From positions 186,001 to 250,000 of the forward strand of contig NZ_UIDD01000001.1 in the NCBI RefSeq assembly GCF_900497695.1: DNA of 64,000 bases, given 5' to 3'. The position numbers were made by a program, and so were the translations under genes. Below the pieces are notes generated by a model. It had not been told where the DNA came from and made no database searches. It saw only the letters and a program-made list of their open reading frames with translations. This DNA is from Pseudomonas wadenswilerensis. GTDB taxonomy: Bacteria > Pseudomonadota > Gammaproteobacteria > Pseudomonadales > Pseudomonadaceae. Within the stretch, counting starts at the first letter, position 1. Each line of letters begins with the position of its first letter. Of the stretch, positions 42,136 to 53,017 are shown in pieces.

Positions 42136-44244
42136 CTACGCACGCATGCGGGTGATTCGGATCACCCCGGTCAGGGCGCGCAGTTTCTTGATCACGCGTG
42201 CCAGGTGCACTCGGTCGTGCACGCTGACCACCAGTTGGACCACGCTGATGCGACCATCGCGTTCATCCATGCTGATTTTCTCGATATTGCCGTCGGCGGC
42301 ATTGACGCTGCTGGCCAGCAGGGCGATCAGGCCGCGCTGGTGCTCCAGCTCGACGCGCAGTTCGACGTTGAATTCGCCGGTGACATCCTTGGCCCAGGAC
42401 AGCTGGATGCACTTTTCCGGGTTGTGGCGGATTTCGCTGATGTTGCGGCAGTTTTCCAGGTGCACCACCATGCCTTTGCCCGCCGACAGGTGCCCGACAA
42501 TCGGGTCGCCCGGGATCGGCGTGCAGCATTTGGCGTAGCTCAGTACCAGGCCTTCGGTGCCGCGGATCGCCAGCGGGCCCTCCGGGCTTGGCAGTTGCTC
42601 GCCTTCGGTGGACAGCAGGCGGCGGGCCACCACATAGGCCATGCGGTTGCCCAGGCCGATGTCTTCGAGCAGGTCCTCGATCAGCTCCAGGCGGTATTCG
42701 CCGAGCATGGCCTGGATGCGCTCCTGGGGAATCTTGTCCAGGGCACTGTCGAAACCGTTGAGGACCTTGTTCAGCAGGCGTTCGCCAAGGCTGATGGACT
42801 CCGAGCGGCGCTGCAGCTTGAGCGCATGGCGGATGTGCGTGCGGGCTTTGCCGGTCACCACGAAGTTGAGCCAGGCCGGGTTCGGCCGCGCGCCCGGGGC
42901 GCTGACGATCTCGACCGTCGAGCCGCTCTGCAGCGGTTCGGACAACGGTGCCAGGCGGCGGTTGATGCGGCAGGCAATGCAGCTGTTGCCGACGTCGGTG
43001 TGCACCGCGTAGGCAAAGTCGACCGCCGTGGAGCCTTTGGGCAGCTCCATGATCCGGCCTTTGGGCGTGAACACGTAGACCTCGTCCGGGAACAGGTCGA
43101 TCTTCACGCTCTCGATGAATTCGAGGGAGTTGCCCGCACGTTGCTGCATTTCCAGCACGCCTTTGACCCACTGGCGCGCCCGGGCATGGGTGCCCTTGGG
43201 CTGCTCGTCGTCACTGGACTTGTACAGCCAGTGGGCGGCGATGCCGTTGTTGGCCATCTCTTCCATTTCGCGGGTGCGGATCTGGATCTCGATCGGTACC
43301 CCGTGCATGCCGAACAGCGTGGTATGCAGCGACTGGTAGCCGTTGGCCTTGGGGATCGCGATGTAATCCTTGAAGCGCCCCGGCAGCGGCTTGTACAGGT
43401 TATGCACGGCGCCGAGCACGCGGTAGCAGGTGTCGACCTTGTCGACGATGATACGGAACGCGTAGACGTCCATGATCTCGTTGAAGGCCCGGCGTTTGCC
43501 GCGCATCTTCTTGTAGATGCCATAGAGGTGCTTCTGCCGGCCGCTGACTTCGCCCTCGATACCGTCGACCGCCAGGCAGTGGGCCAGCGACTCTTCGATC
43601 TTGTTGACGATTTCCTTGCGGTTGCCGCGGGCACGCTTGACCGCCTGGTAGATGCGCGCCGAACGCATCGGGTGCATGGCCTTGAAACCGAGGTCTTCGA
43701 ACTCTACGCGCACACTGTGCATGCCCAGGCGGTTGGCGATGGGCGCGTAGATTTCCAGGGTTTCTTTGGCGATGCGCCGGCGTTTTTCGCCGGACAGCAC
43801 TTCGAGGGTGCGCATGTTGTGCAGGCGGTCGGCCAGCTTGACCAGGATCACGCGGATGTCCCGGGCCATGGCCATGGCCATTTTCTGGAAGTTTTCCGCC
43901 TGGGCTTCAGCCTTGGTCTCGAAGTTCATCTGGGTCAGCTTGCTGACGCCGTCGACCAGTTCGGCCACGGTTTCGCCAAATTGCGAGCTGAGCGCTTCCT
44001 TGGCGATGCCGGTGTCTTCGATCACGTCATGGAGCATGGCCGCCATCAGGCTCTGATGGTCCATGTGCATGTCGGCGAGGATGCTTGCCACCGCCAGCGG
44101 ATGCGTGACGTAGGCTTCGCCGCTGCGACGGCGCTGGCCGTCGTGGGCTTGTTCGGCGTAGAAATACGCCCGGCGCACCAGGTTGACCTGGTCTGCGCCG
44201 AGGTAGGTCGACAAGCGATCGGCGAGGGCGTCTATGCTCGGCAT
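42136..44244 (-). CDS. spoT: Bifunctional (p)ppGpp synthetase/hydrolase
   Basis: Makes and breaks the stringent-response alarmone. The 702 residues comprise an HD hydrolase domain (about 25-180, with YVTHPLAVA and MLHDVIEDT), a synthetase domain (about 230-345), a TGS domain (about 385-450, DLFPDEVYVFTPKG) and a C-terminal ACT domain (about 625-700). The intact HD box marks SpoT and distinguishes it from RelA. ATG 44244 is preceded by AAGAGG. It follows rpoZ by 60 bases. Confidence 0.96.
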   Translation of the reverse strand: MPSIDALADRLSTYLGADQVNLVRRAYFYAEQAHDGQRRRSGEAYVTHPLAVASILADMHMDHQSLMAAMLHDVIEDTGIAKEALSSQFGETVAELVDGVSKLTQMNFETKAEAQAENFQKMAMAMARDIRVILVKLADRLHNMRTLEVLSGEKRRRIAKETLEIYAPIANRLGMHSVRVEFEDLGFKAMHPMRSARIYQAVKRARGNRKEIVNKIEESLAHCLAVDGIEGEVSGRQKHLYGIYKKMRGKRRAFNEIMDVYAFRIIVDKVDTCYRVLGAVHNLYKPLPGRFKDYIAIPKANGYQSLHTTLFGMHGVPIEIQIRTREMEEMANNGIAAHWLYKSSDDEQPKGTHARARQWVKGVLEMQQRAGNSLEFIESVKIDLFPDEVYVFTPKGRIMELPKGSTAVDFAYAVHTDVGNSCIACRINRRLAPLSEPLQSGSTVEIVSAPGARPNPAWLNFVVTGKARTHIRHALKLQRRSESISLGERLLNKVLNGFDSALDKIPQERIQAMLGEYRLELIEDLLEDIGLGNRMAYVVARRLLSTEGEQLPSPEGPLAIRGTEGLVLSYAKCCTPIPGDPIVGHLSAGKGMVVHLENCRNISEIRHNPEKCIQLSWAKDVTGEFNVELRVELEHQRGLIALLASSVNAADGNIEKISMDERDGRISVVQLVVSVHDRVHLARVIKKLRALTGVIRITRMRA

Positions 44245-44304
44245 GGGATTACCTCTTGCCAAGGGACGGGGACCGGCGCCGTACTACGTCGACCAGGCAT
44301 GGGC

Positions 44305-44574
44305 TTAGACCGCCTCGTTGGCCTCGTCACCCTCGCCGAACGCGAAGATCGGATCTTCTTGCGTACGGATATCCTGTTCGGCCATGAACTCAGGGGTGCA
44401 GATGCCTTCAGCGATTTCGCGCAGGGCAACGACGGTAGGTTTGTCGTTTTCCCATGCCACTTTCGGCTCTTTGCCGCCGGTGGCCAGTTGACGGGCACGT
44501 TTGGTGGAGAGCATGACCAGCTCAAAACGGTTATCCACGTGTTCTAGGCAGTCTTCAACGGTTACGCGGGCCAT
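44305..44574 (-). CDS. rpoZ: RNA polymerase omega subunit
   Basis: Small subunit that assists RNA polymerase assembly and takes part in ppGpp binding. The protein has 89 residues. [20 protein letters not shown] and [10 protein letters not shown] are conserved omega segments. ATG 44574 gives the family start; a longer in-frame extension to 44703 is not family-like. In many gammaproteobacteria gmk lies directly upstream of rpoZ; here a catabolic island of about 6.7 kb separates them. Confidence 0.95.
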   Translation of the reverse strand: MARVTVEDCLEHVDNRFELVMLSTKRARQLATGGKEPKVAWENDKPTVVALREIAEGICTPEFMAEQDIRTQEDPIFAFGEGDEANEAV

Positions 44575-44753
44575 GGTCTTCCTCAAGTAGCAAATGCGGT
44601 GTTCAGCCCGAATGGGCGAGCGGACTCGATAGTTTAAAAAATCACCAGCCTTTATGGAAGCGCTGATTTCATTTCGAGCCCTTGATACCCCGACGATAAC
44701 CATTTCAAGGGCTCTAGCACAACTGTCTTGTATGCGTGCTCAATTCAATAGCA

Positions 44754-44808
44754 TCGCGGGGCAAGCCCGCTCCTACAGTGGTTCTGTGGGAACGGGCTTG
44801 CCCCGCGA
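44754..44808. repeat. REP hairpin between rpoZ and the LysR gene
   Basis: TCGCGGGGCAAGCCCGCTCC and AACGGGCTTGCCCCGCGA form long facing arms around a short centre. Same family as 26133-26175 and 55750-55802. Confidence 0.75.
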
Positions 44809-44816
44809 GGACGATT

Positions 44817-45695
44817 TCACTGGCGACCCAAGGCGTCACGCAGGCGCGGGGTCAATTCGTCGAACAGCGTCTGCACCGAACGCAAGGCCCGGCAATCCGG
44901 CCGGGTCAGCAGCCACAGTTCGGTATCGCAACCGGGCAGCGGATCGCTCAACTGCTCCACCCCCGGCAGGGTATGGGCCATGTAGTCGGGCAGGGCGGCA
45001 ACGCCCAGGCCGGCACTGACCAGCTGGGCAATTGCCGAAATCCCGCTGCAGCGGTATTTGGGCATCACCCCGGGCATGTGCTCGCTGCGCCAGACCACGG
45101 TCGGGTGATCCTGCATGGCGTCGTCCGGGGCGATCCAGGCCACGCTGGCAGGGTTTTCAGTCAGGCGTTCGCGAAACTCCTCGCGCCCACAGATCACGTA
45201 GGACGCCGCCCCCAGGCAACGTCCGACCAGATGCTCCGGCGGCGTATTGGTCAGGCGCAGGGCCAGGTCGGCATCCCGCCGGCTGAGGTTGGCAAAGGTA
45301 TTGGAGGTCGCCAGCTCCAGCGACAGTGCGGGATACGCTGGCATGAACTCGGCCAGCGCCGGCAGCAGCAGGCTGTGCAGCACGGCGTCGGTGCAGGTCA
45401 GGCGCACTGTGCCGCTGACCACCTGTTCACCATGCTCCAGTGCCACGCGCGCCGCATCCAGCGCCTGCTCGGCGCGCTCGGCCTGCTCGGCCAGGGCCTG
45501 GGCGGTGCCGGTGGGGATGTAACCCTTGCGGCTTTTGACGAACAACGCGGTACCCAGGGCGGCTTCCATGCGCCGGATCGAACGAAAAACAGTCGATACA
45601 TCGACCTTCAGCAGCTCGGCGGCCTTGGCCAGGGAGCGGCCGCGGACCAGGGCGAGCACCAGTGAAAGGTCGGCGTGGCTGATCTGATATTGCAT
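44817..45695 (-). CDS. LysR-family regulator of the gamma-glutamyl-amine island
   Basis: A 292-residue LysR protein: HTH at about 1-60 (SLAKAAELLKVDVSTVFRSI), effector domain about 88-290. ATG 45695 gives the normal LysR N-terminus; an open frame extends 52 codons further without ribosome-binding site or family likeness. It is divergent from puuA across 246 bases, so it probably controls the puuA-puuC-puuD-permease genes. E. coli uses a different regulator (PuuR, HTH-cupin) for the comparable pathway. The effector is unknown. Confidence 0.82.
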   Translation of the reverse strand: MQYQISHADLSLVLALVRGRSLAKAAELLKVDVSTVFRSIRRMEAALGTALFVKSRKGYIPTGTAQALAEQAERAEQALDAARVALEHGEQVVSGTVRLTCTDAVLHSLLLPALAEFMPAYPALSLELATSNTFANLSRRDADLALRLTNTPPEHLVGRCLGAASYVICGREEFRERLTENPASVAWIAPDDAMQDHPTVVWRSEHMPGVMPKYRCSGISAIAQLVSAGLGVAALPDYMAHTLPGVEQLSDPLPGCDTELWLLTRPDCRALRSVQTLFDELTPRLRDALGRQ

Positions 45696-45941
45696 GGATG
45701 CACTCTTTGCTTGCCTAAATGCCAATGTCTGTTGCGTGGGGGCCATTCTATAGTGAGGCGGCAGTCGTGAATCAAGTCGCGACGTTGTCAGATAAATCTG
45801 GAACGTCCGTGCGAAGCCACGGCGTTCAGCTGTTCCCCACGATGGGACCACTTAAAAGAACAAATGAAACCATCGCCGCTCCCGATAGCGCAGTAGTACC
45901 TCCTCCATGTCGTTCGATAAAAAATCAAAGGATGCCTAGCC

Positions 45942-47324
45942 ATGACGTCGGTCTCCCCGTGCGCCATCCCTCTCGATGAGATGGGCGAATTTCTCCAGGC
46001 CCACCCTGAGGTGCAATTTGTCGATCTGCTGATTGCAGACATGAACGGCGTGGTGCGCGGCAAGCGCATCGAGCGTGCAAGCCTGGTTAAAGTCTACGAA
46101 AAAGGTATCAACCTGCCGGCTTCGCTGTTTGCCCTGGACATCAACGGCTCGACCGTCGAAAGCACCGGCCTGGGCCTGGACATCGGCGATGCCGACCGCA
46201 TCTGCTATCCGATCCCCGGCACCCTGGCCTACGAGCCCTGGCAGAAGCGCCCGACCGCGCAATTGCTGATGACCATGCACGAGCTGGACGGCACGCCGTT
46301 CTTCGCCGACCCGCGGGAAGTGCTGCGCAGTGTGGTGGAGAAGTTCGATGCGCTGGGCCTGGATATCTGCGCGGCGTTTGAGCTCGAGTTCTACCTGATC
46401 GACCAGGACAACCTCAACGGCCGTCCGCAACCGCCGCGTTCGCCGATCTCCGGCAAGCGCCCGCAGTCGACCCAGGTGTACCTGATCGACGATCTCGACG
46501 AATACGTCGATTGCCTGCAGGACATGCTCGAAGCGGCCAAAGAGCAGGGCATCCCGGCGGATGCGATCGTCAAGGAAAGCGCCCCGGCGCAGTTCGAGGT
46601 CAACCTGCACCACGTCGCCGACCCGATGAAGGCCTGCGACTACGCAGTGTTGCTCAAGCGCCTGATCAAGAACATCGCCTACGACCATGAAATGGATTCC
46701 ACCTTCATGGCCAAGCCCTATCCGGGCCAGGCGGGCAACGGCCTGCACGTGCACATCTCGTTGCTGGACAAGAAAACCGGCAAGAACATCTTCACCAGCG
46801 AAGACCCCGAGCAAAGCGAGACCCTGCGCCACGCTATCGGCGGCGTGCTGGAGACCATGCCGGCATCGATGGCCTTCCTCTGCCCGAACATCAACTCCTA
46901 CCGCCGTTTCGGTGCCCAGTTCTATGTGCCCAACGCACCCAGCTGGGGGCTGGACAACCGCACCGTTGCGGTCCGCGTGCCGACCGGCAGCAGCGATGCC
47001 GTGCGCATCGAGCACCGTGTCGCCGGTGCTGACGCCAACCCGTACCTGATGATGGCGGCGATTCTCGCCGGTATCCATCACGGCCTGACCAACCAGATCG
47101 AGCCGGGAGCGCCTATCGAAGGCAACTCTTACGAGCAACTGGAACAGAGCCTGCCGAACAACCTGCGCGATGCGCTGCGAGAGCTCGATGACAGTGAAGT
47201 GCTGAACAAGTACATCAGCCCTGACTACATCGATATTTTTGTCGCCTGCAAGGAAAGCGAGATGGCCGAGTTCGAGGTGTCGATTTCCGACCTCGAATAC
47301 AACTGGTACCTGCACACGGTGTGA
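45942..47324 (+). CDS. puuA: Gamma-glutamylpolyamine synthetase (glutamine synthetase family)
   Basis: ATP-dependent enzyme joining glutamate to an amine such as putrescine. The 460 residues follow the type-III-like glutamine synthetase layout: N-terminal beta-grasp (about 20-120, with DMNGVVRGKRI), then the catalytic barrel with AAFELEFYL (metal-binding Glu pair), NGLHVHISL, and RVAGADANPYLMMAA near 365. The sequence is of the PuuA/PauA kind and unlike GlnA. ATG 45942 has AAAGGA upstream. Aldehyde dehydrogenase and hydrolase genes of the same pathway follow. The true amine is not fixed by sequence. Confidence 0.87.
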   Translation: MTSVSPCAIPLDEMGEFLQAHPEVQFVDLLIADMNGVVRGKRIERASLVKVYEKGINLPASLFALDINGSTVESTGLGLDIGDADRICYPIPGTLAYEPWQKRPTAQLLMTMHELDGTPFFADPREVLRSVVEKFDALGLDICAAFELEFYLIDQDNLNGRPQPPRSPISGKRPQSTQVYLIDDLDEYVDCLQDMLEAAKEQGIPADAIVKESAPAQFEVNLHHVADPMKACDYAVLLKRLIKNIAYDHEMDSTFMAKPYPGQAGNGLHVHISLLDKKTGKNIFTSEDPEQSETLRHAIGGVLETMPASMAFLCPNINSYRRFGAQFYVPNAPSWGLDNRTVAVRVPTGSSDAVRIEHRVAGADANPYLMMAAILAGIHHGLTNQIEPGAPIEGNSYEQLEQSLPNNLRDALRELDDSEVLNKYISPDYIDIFVACKESEMAEFEVSISDLEYNWYLHTV

Positions 47325-47334
47325 CGCCGGAGAG

Positions 47335-47342
47335 AACAACAA
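47335..47342 (+). promoter_or_regulatory. Candidate Hfq/Crc (CA-motif) site overlapping the puuC start
   Basis: AACAACAA runs from just after the GGAGAG ribosome-binding site into the A of ATG 47342, a perfect AAnAAnAA. Position and motif suit translational repression by Hfq/Crc. Binding is not shown. Confidence 0.45.
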
Positions 47343-48835
47343 TGACAACAGCACCACGCCAACACTGGGAACAGCTTTTCCAGGGCCTGAACATCGAAGG
47401 CCGTGCCTTTATCGACGGCCAGTACTGCACCAGTGTGTCTGGCGAGACCTTCGAGTGCACAAGCCCGGTCGACGGCCGCCAACTGGCGCACATCGCCAGC
47501 TGTGACAGCGCCGACGCCGAACGTGCGGTGGCCGCTGCCCGGCGCAGTTTCGACAGTGGTGTCTGGGCCAACCAGGCCCCGGCCCAGCGCAAGCGGGTGC
47601 TGATCGCCTTTGCTGATTTGCTGCTGGCAAACGCCGAAGAACTGGCATTGCTGGAAACCCTGGACATGGGCAAGCCGATTGCCGATTCCCTGAGCATCGA
47701 CATTCCGGCGGCGGCCAACGCCATTCGCTGGAACGCCGAAGCCATCGACAAGATTTACGACGAAGTTGCTGCGACCCCGTCCGACCAGCTGGGTTTGGTC
47801 ACCCGCTCGCCGGTCGGCGTGGTCGCGGCCATTGTTCCGTGGAACTTTCCACTGATGATGGCCTGCTGGAAACTCGGCCCGGCCCTGGCCACCGGTAACT
47901 CGGTGATCCTCAAGCCGTCCGAAAAATCGCCGCTGACCGCCATTCGTATCGCCCAACTGGCGATCGAAGCGGGCCTGCCGGCCGGCGTCCTCAACGTGCT
48001 GCCAGGCTATGGCCACACCGTCGGCAAGGCCCTGGCCCTGCACATGGACGTCGACACCCTGGTGTTCACTGGCTCCACCCGTATCGCCAAGCAGCTGATG
48101 GTCTACGCCGGTGAGTCGAACATGAAGCGGGTCTGGCTCGAAGCCGGTGGCAAGAGCCCGAACATTGTCTTCGCCGACGCCCCGGACCTGCAGGCCGCCG
48201 CCGAAGCTGCGGCCAGCGCCATTGCCTTCAACCAGGGCGAGGTATGCATTGCCGGTTCGCGCCTGCTGGTCGAGCGCAGCATCAAGGCGCGCTTCCTGCC
48301 GATGGTGGTCGAAGCCCTCAAGGCCTGGAAACCCGGCCATGCGCTGGACCCGGACACCCGCGTCGGCGCCCTGGTGGACACCACCCAGCTGGATACCGTG
48401 CTGGGTTACATCGAAGCCGGCAAGGCTGACGGTGCCACCCTGGTCATTGGCGGCGAGCGTGTCCTGGAAGACACCTGCGGTGTTTACGTGCAGCCGGCGA
48501 TCTTCGACGGCGTCACCAATGCCATGCGTATCGCCCGCGAAGAAATTTTCGGCCCGGTGCTGTCGGTGATCACTTTCGACAGCGCCGAAGAAGCCATCGC
48601 CATCGCCAACGACTCGCCTTTCGGCCTGGCCGCGGCGGTATGGACCAGCAACATTTCCCGCGCCCACAACACCGCTCGCGCCCTGCGTGCTGGCAGCGTC
48701 TGGGTCAACCAGTACGACGGCGGCGACATGACCGCGCCGTTCGGCGGCTTCAAGCAGTCGGGCAATGGCCGGGACAAATCGCTGCACGCTTTCGACAAAT
48801 ACACCGAACTCAAGGCGACCTGGATCAAGCTGTAA
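47342..48835 (+). CDS. puuC: Gamma-glutamyl-gamma-aminobutyraldehyde dehydrogenase
   Basis: NAD(P)-dependent aldehyde dehydrogenase of 497 residues, close in sequence to E. coli PuuC. IVPWNFPL, FTGSTR and LEAGGKSPNIVFAD (catalytic Glu) are present, and the nucleophilic Cys lies in NQGEVCIAG near residue 300. QSGNGRDKSLHA at the end is typical of PuuC. It would oxidise the gamma-glutamyl-aminoaldehyde. ATG 47342 has GGAGAG upstream; a GTG seven codons earlier overlaps the puuA stop. The gap to puuA is 17 bases, so it is in the same operon. Confidence 0.88.
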   Translation: MTTAPRQHWEQLFQGLNIEGRAFIDGQYCTSVSGETFECTSPVDGRQLAHIASCDSADAERAVAAARRSFDSGVWANQAPAQRKRVLIAFADLLLANAEELALLETLDMGKPIADSLSIDIPAAANAIRWNAEAIDKIYDEVAATPSDQLGLVTRSPVGVVAAIVPWNFPLMMACWKLGPALATGNSVILKPSEKSPLTAIRIAQLAIEAGLPAGVLNVLPGYGHTVGKALALHMDVDTLVFTGSTRIAKQLMVYAGESNMKRVWLEAGGKSPNIVFADAPDLQAAAEAAASAIAFNQGEVCIAGSRLLVERSIKARFLPMVVEALKAWKPGHALDPDTRVGALVDTTQLDTVLGYIEAGKADGATLVIGGERVLEDTCGVYVQPAIFDGVTNAMRIAREEIFGPVLSVITFDSAEEAIAIANDSPFGLAAAVWTSNISRAHNTARALRAGSVWVNQYDGGDMTAPFGGFKQSGNGRDKSLHAFDKYTELKATWIKL

Positions 48836-48849
48836 GGGAGGGTGAACCC

Positions 48850-49629
48850 ATGCAAACTACCGCCGCAATGCCGCCTTTGATTGGCGTTTCCGCTTGCCGC
48901 CAGCAACTGGGCAAGAACTCGTCGCACACCGTTGGCGACAAATATGTCGAGGCCGCAGGTTTTGCCGGGATCCCGCTGATCCTCCCGGCACGGGCCGAGC
49001 CCAGCGACCCGCGCCGCGTATTAGAGCGGCTCGATGGCATTCTTTTTACCGGTTCGCCTTCAAATGTCGAGCCGCATCATTACAATGGCGCCCCCAGCGT
49101 GGAAGGGACCAGGCACGACGTGTTTCGCGATCGGCTGACCCTGCCGCTGCTGCAGGCCGCGATTGCCGACGGCGTGCCGGTGTTCTGCATCTGCCGCGGA
49201 TTCCAGGAACTCAACGTGGCCCTCGGCGGCACCCTGCACCAGCGGGTGCAGGAGCTGCCTGGTTACCTGGATCATCGCGAGCCGCAGGATGCCCCGCTGG
49301 AAGAACAATACAGCCCCCGTCACCTGGTCACTGTCCAGCCCGGCGGGCTGTTCGAGCGCCTGGGGATGGAGCACAGCTTCATGGTCAATTCGCTGCACAG
49401 CCAGGGTATCGATCGCCTGGCTGACGGCTTGCGAGCCGAGGCATTGGCCCCCGATGGACTGATCGAGGCGGTGTCCATGGATGACGCCCCAGGCTTTGTG
49501 GTCGGTGTGCAATGGCACCCCGAGTACCGCTTTGCCGACAACCCGGTCTCGCTGCGCCTGTTCCAGGCGTTCCGTGAGGCATGCCTGGCCCATGCCATGG
49601 GCGAGCAGATCCGGGAGAAGACCCTATGA
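48850..49629 (+). CDS. puuD: Gamma-glutamyl-GABA hydrolase (class I amidotransferase-like)
   Basis: Releases glutamate from gamma-glutamyl-GABA or a similar product. The 259-residue protein is a peptidase C26-type glutamine amidotransferase. The nucleophile Cys is in PVFCICRGFQELNVALGG (the second Cys, about residue 117), and the His/Glu pair is in VQWHPEYRF. ATG 48850 follows AAGGGAGGG. It is 14 bases after puuC. No amine oxidase (PuuB) gene is present next to it. Confidence 0.88.
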   Translation: MQTTAAMPPLIGVSACRQQLGKNSSHTVGDKYVEAAGFAGIPLILPARAEPSDPRRVLERLDGILFTGSPSNVEPHHYNGAPSVEGTRHDVFRDRLTLPLLQAAIADGVPVFCICRGFQELNVALGGTLHQRVQELPGYLDHREPQDAPLEEQYSPRHLVTVQPGGLFERLGMEHSFMVNSLHSQGIDRLADGLRAEALAPDGLIEAVSMDDAPGFVVGVQWHPEYRFADNPVSLRLFQAFREACLAHAMGEQIREKTL

Positions 49630-49709
49630 GGTCAACCGGTTGATCCGGGCTTGAAGTACCACGCAACAGGTTTCAGTGAGTGAAAGCGGACACCCTGCGG
49701 GGCGTCCTG

Positions 49710-49717
49710 AAAAACAA
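49710..49717 (+). promoter_or_regulatory. Candidate Hfq/Crc (CA-motif) site before the permease gene
   Basis: AAAAACAA, fitting AAnAAnAA, lies 25 bases before ATG 49742. If translation starts at GTG 49676 instead, the motif would lie inside the gene. Motif-only evidence. Confidence 0.3.
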
Positions 49718-49741
49718 TACCAATATTGGCGGCAACTACTC

Positions 49742-51262
49742 ATGAGTGAACACAAAGCAGGCCTGTCCCCAGGTGAGGGCGGGCGATCCAAGGGGCTGGC
49801 CAAGGGCCGGCTCGGACTGCTGGCCAGCATCGTGCTGGGCATCTCCACCATCGCCCCGGTCTATACTTTGACCGGCGCGCTGGGACCGACCGTGCGTGAA
49901 GTCGGGGCTCACCTGCCGGCGGTATTCATCGTTGGCTTCCTGCCGATGCTGCTGGTGGCCCTGGGTTACCGCGAACTGAACGCGGCCGAGCCGGACAGCG
50001 GTACTTCCTTTACCTGGTCGGCGCGGGCCTTCGGCCCGATGATTGGCTGGATCGGCGGCTGGGGGCTGGTCACTGCGACCACCATCGTGCTGTCCAACCT
50101 GGCCGGGGTGGCCGTCGACTTCTTCTATCTATTCCTTGGGCAGATCACCGGCAGCCACGAGGTGGCTGCGCTCAGCGACAATCTGCTGATCAACGTCGTC
50201 ACCTGTTGCGTGTTCATCGCCATGGCGGTGTGGATCTGTTGCCGCGGCATCGCCACGACCATGACCGTGCAGTACGGCCTGGTGGCATTGCAGTTGGTGG
50301 TGCTGGTGGGCTTTGCCATGGCTGCGTTTGGCGAGTCTTCGGCGACGCCGCCGCTGGCGTTCGACCTGGACTGGTTCAACCCCTTCGGCGTTGAATCGTT
50401 CTCGGCTTTTACCGCCGGCCTGTCGCTGTCGATCTTCATCTTCTGGGGCTGGGACGTGTGCCTGAGCATCAGTGAAGAATCGGTCGGCAGCGGTGACACC
50501 CCCGGCCGCGCGGCCACTCTGACGGTACTGTTGATTCTCGGCCTGTACCTGGTCACGGCGATTGCCACGCTGCAGTTTGCCGGTATCGGTGATATTGGCC
50601 TGGGCTTGAACAACCCGCGCATCCAGGAAAACGTCTTCGCTCACCTGGCCGGTCCGGTCATGGGCCCGTTGGCGATCCTGATGTCGATCGCTGTGTTGGC
50701 CAGCACTGCTGCCTCGCTGCAGTCCACCTTCGTGTCGCCAGCACGTACGCTGCTGGCCATGGGGTACTACGGGGCCGTGCCTGAGCGTTTCGCCAGTGTC
50801 TGTCCGCGTTCGAAAACCCCGCGTTATGCCACCATCTGCGCTGGCGTTGCAGCAGGCGTGTTCTACGTGACCATGCGCACCCTCAGCGAGAACGTCCTGG
50901 CTGACACCATCACCGCCCTGGGCATGATGATCTGCTTCTACTATTCGCTGACCGCCTACGCCTGTGTCTGGTACTTCCGCCACAGCCTGTTCGACAGCCT
51001 GCGTCACTTCCTGATGCGCGGCCTGTGCCCGCTGCTCGGCGGCGGCATCCTTTCGGTGATCTTCCTGCAGACGGCCATCGACAGCGCTTCGCCGTCGTTC
51101 GGCAGCGGTTCGCATGTGGGTGGGTTGGGCCTGGTGTTCGTGATCGCAATGATCATCACCGTGCTCGGACTGGTGCTGATGATGCTGTCCCGCCTGCGTG
51201 CGCCGGCGTTCTTCCTGGGCATGACCTTGCACCGTCACGCCACGGTCTCCAGCCGCCGTTAA
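49742..51262 (+). CDS. APC-family amino acid/polyamine permease
   Basis: A 506-residue inner-membrane transporter with about 12 helices. It begins with a charged leader and then GLLASIVLGISTIAPVYTLT, the APC helix-1 pattern; DSGTSFTWSARAFGPMIGWIGG follows. Start choice is open: ATG 49742 has a weak ribosome-binding site, while GTG 49676 would add 22 residues. As last gene of the puu-like operon it probably imports the amine or amino acid that PuuA uses; this is inference. Confidence 0.83.
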   Translation: MSEHKAGLSPGEGGRSKGLAKGRLGLLASIVLGISTIAPVYTLTGALGPTVREVGAHLPAVFIVGFLPMLLVALGYRELNAAEPDSGTSFTWSARAFGPMIGWIGGWGLVTATTIVLSNLAGVAVDFFYLFLGQITGSHEVAALSDNLLINVVTCCVFIAMAVWICCRGIATTMTVQYGLVALQLVVLVGFAMAAFGESSATPPLAFDLDWFNPFGVESFSAFTAGLSLSIFIFWGWDVCLSISEESVGSGDTPGRAATLTVLLILGLYLVTAIATLQFAGIGDIGLGLNNPRIQENVFAHLAGPVMGPLAILMSIAVLASTAASLQSTFVSPARTLLAMGYYGAVPERFASVCPRSKTPRYATICAGVAAGVFYVTMRTLSENVLADTITALGMMICFYYSLTAYACVWYFRHSLFDSLRHFLMRGLCPLLGGGILSVIFLQTAIDSASPSFGSGSHVGGLGLVFVIAMIITVLGLVLMMLSRLRAPAFFLGMTLHRHATVSSRR

Positions 51263-51283
51263 GCGGCTGGAGGTGCCGGTTGC

Positions 51284-52781
<1,498 letters not shown>

Positions 52782-53017
52782 GGGAAGTACCTCGCGCAAT
52801 AGATGAAGGAAAGCCAACGGCTGAAGGCGCAGGATTGTAGCGCAGTGCGGCGCTGGCTCCCAATCCACTGATGTTACAAACCCTCGGGCCGTTCCCGGAA
52901 AAACCCGACCTGCGGCCCTGGGCCGTCTGTTTCGGGGCCTGCGACAATAGGCATGTCCTCATCGCCCGGCGCGCTCTATAATGCTGGGCAGATTCAAGTC
53001 CAGTACAGGTATCCCAA

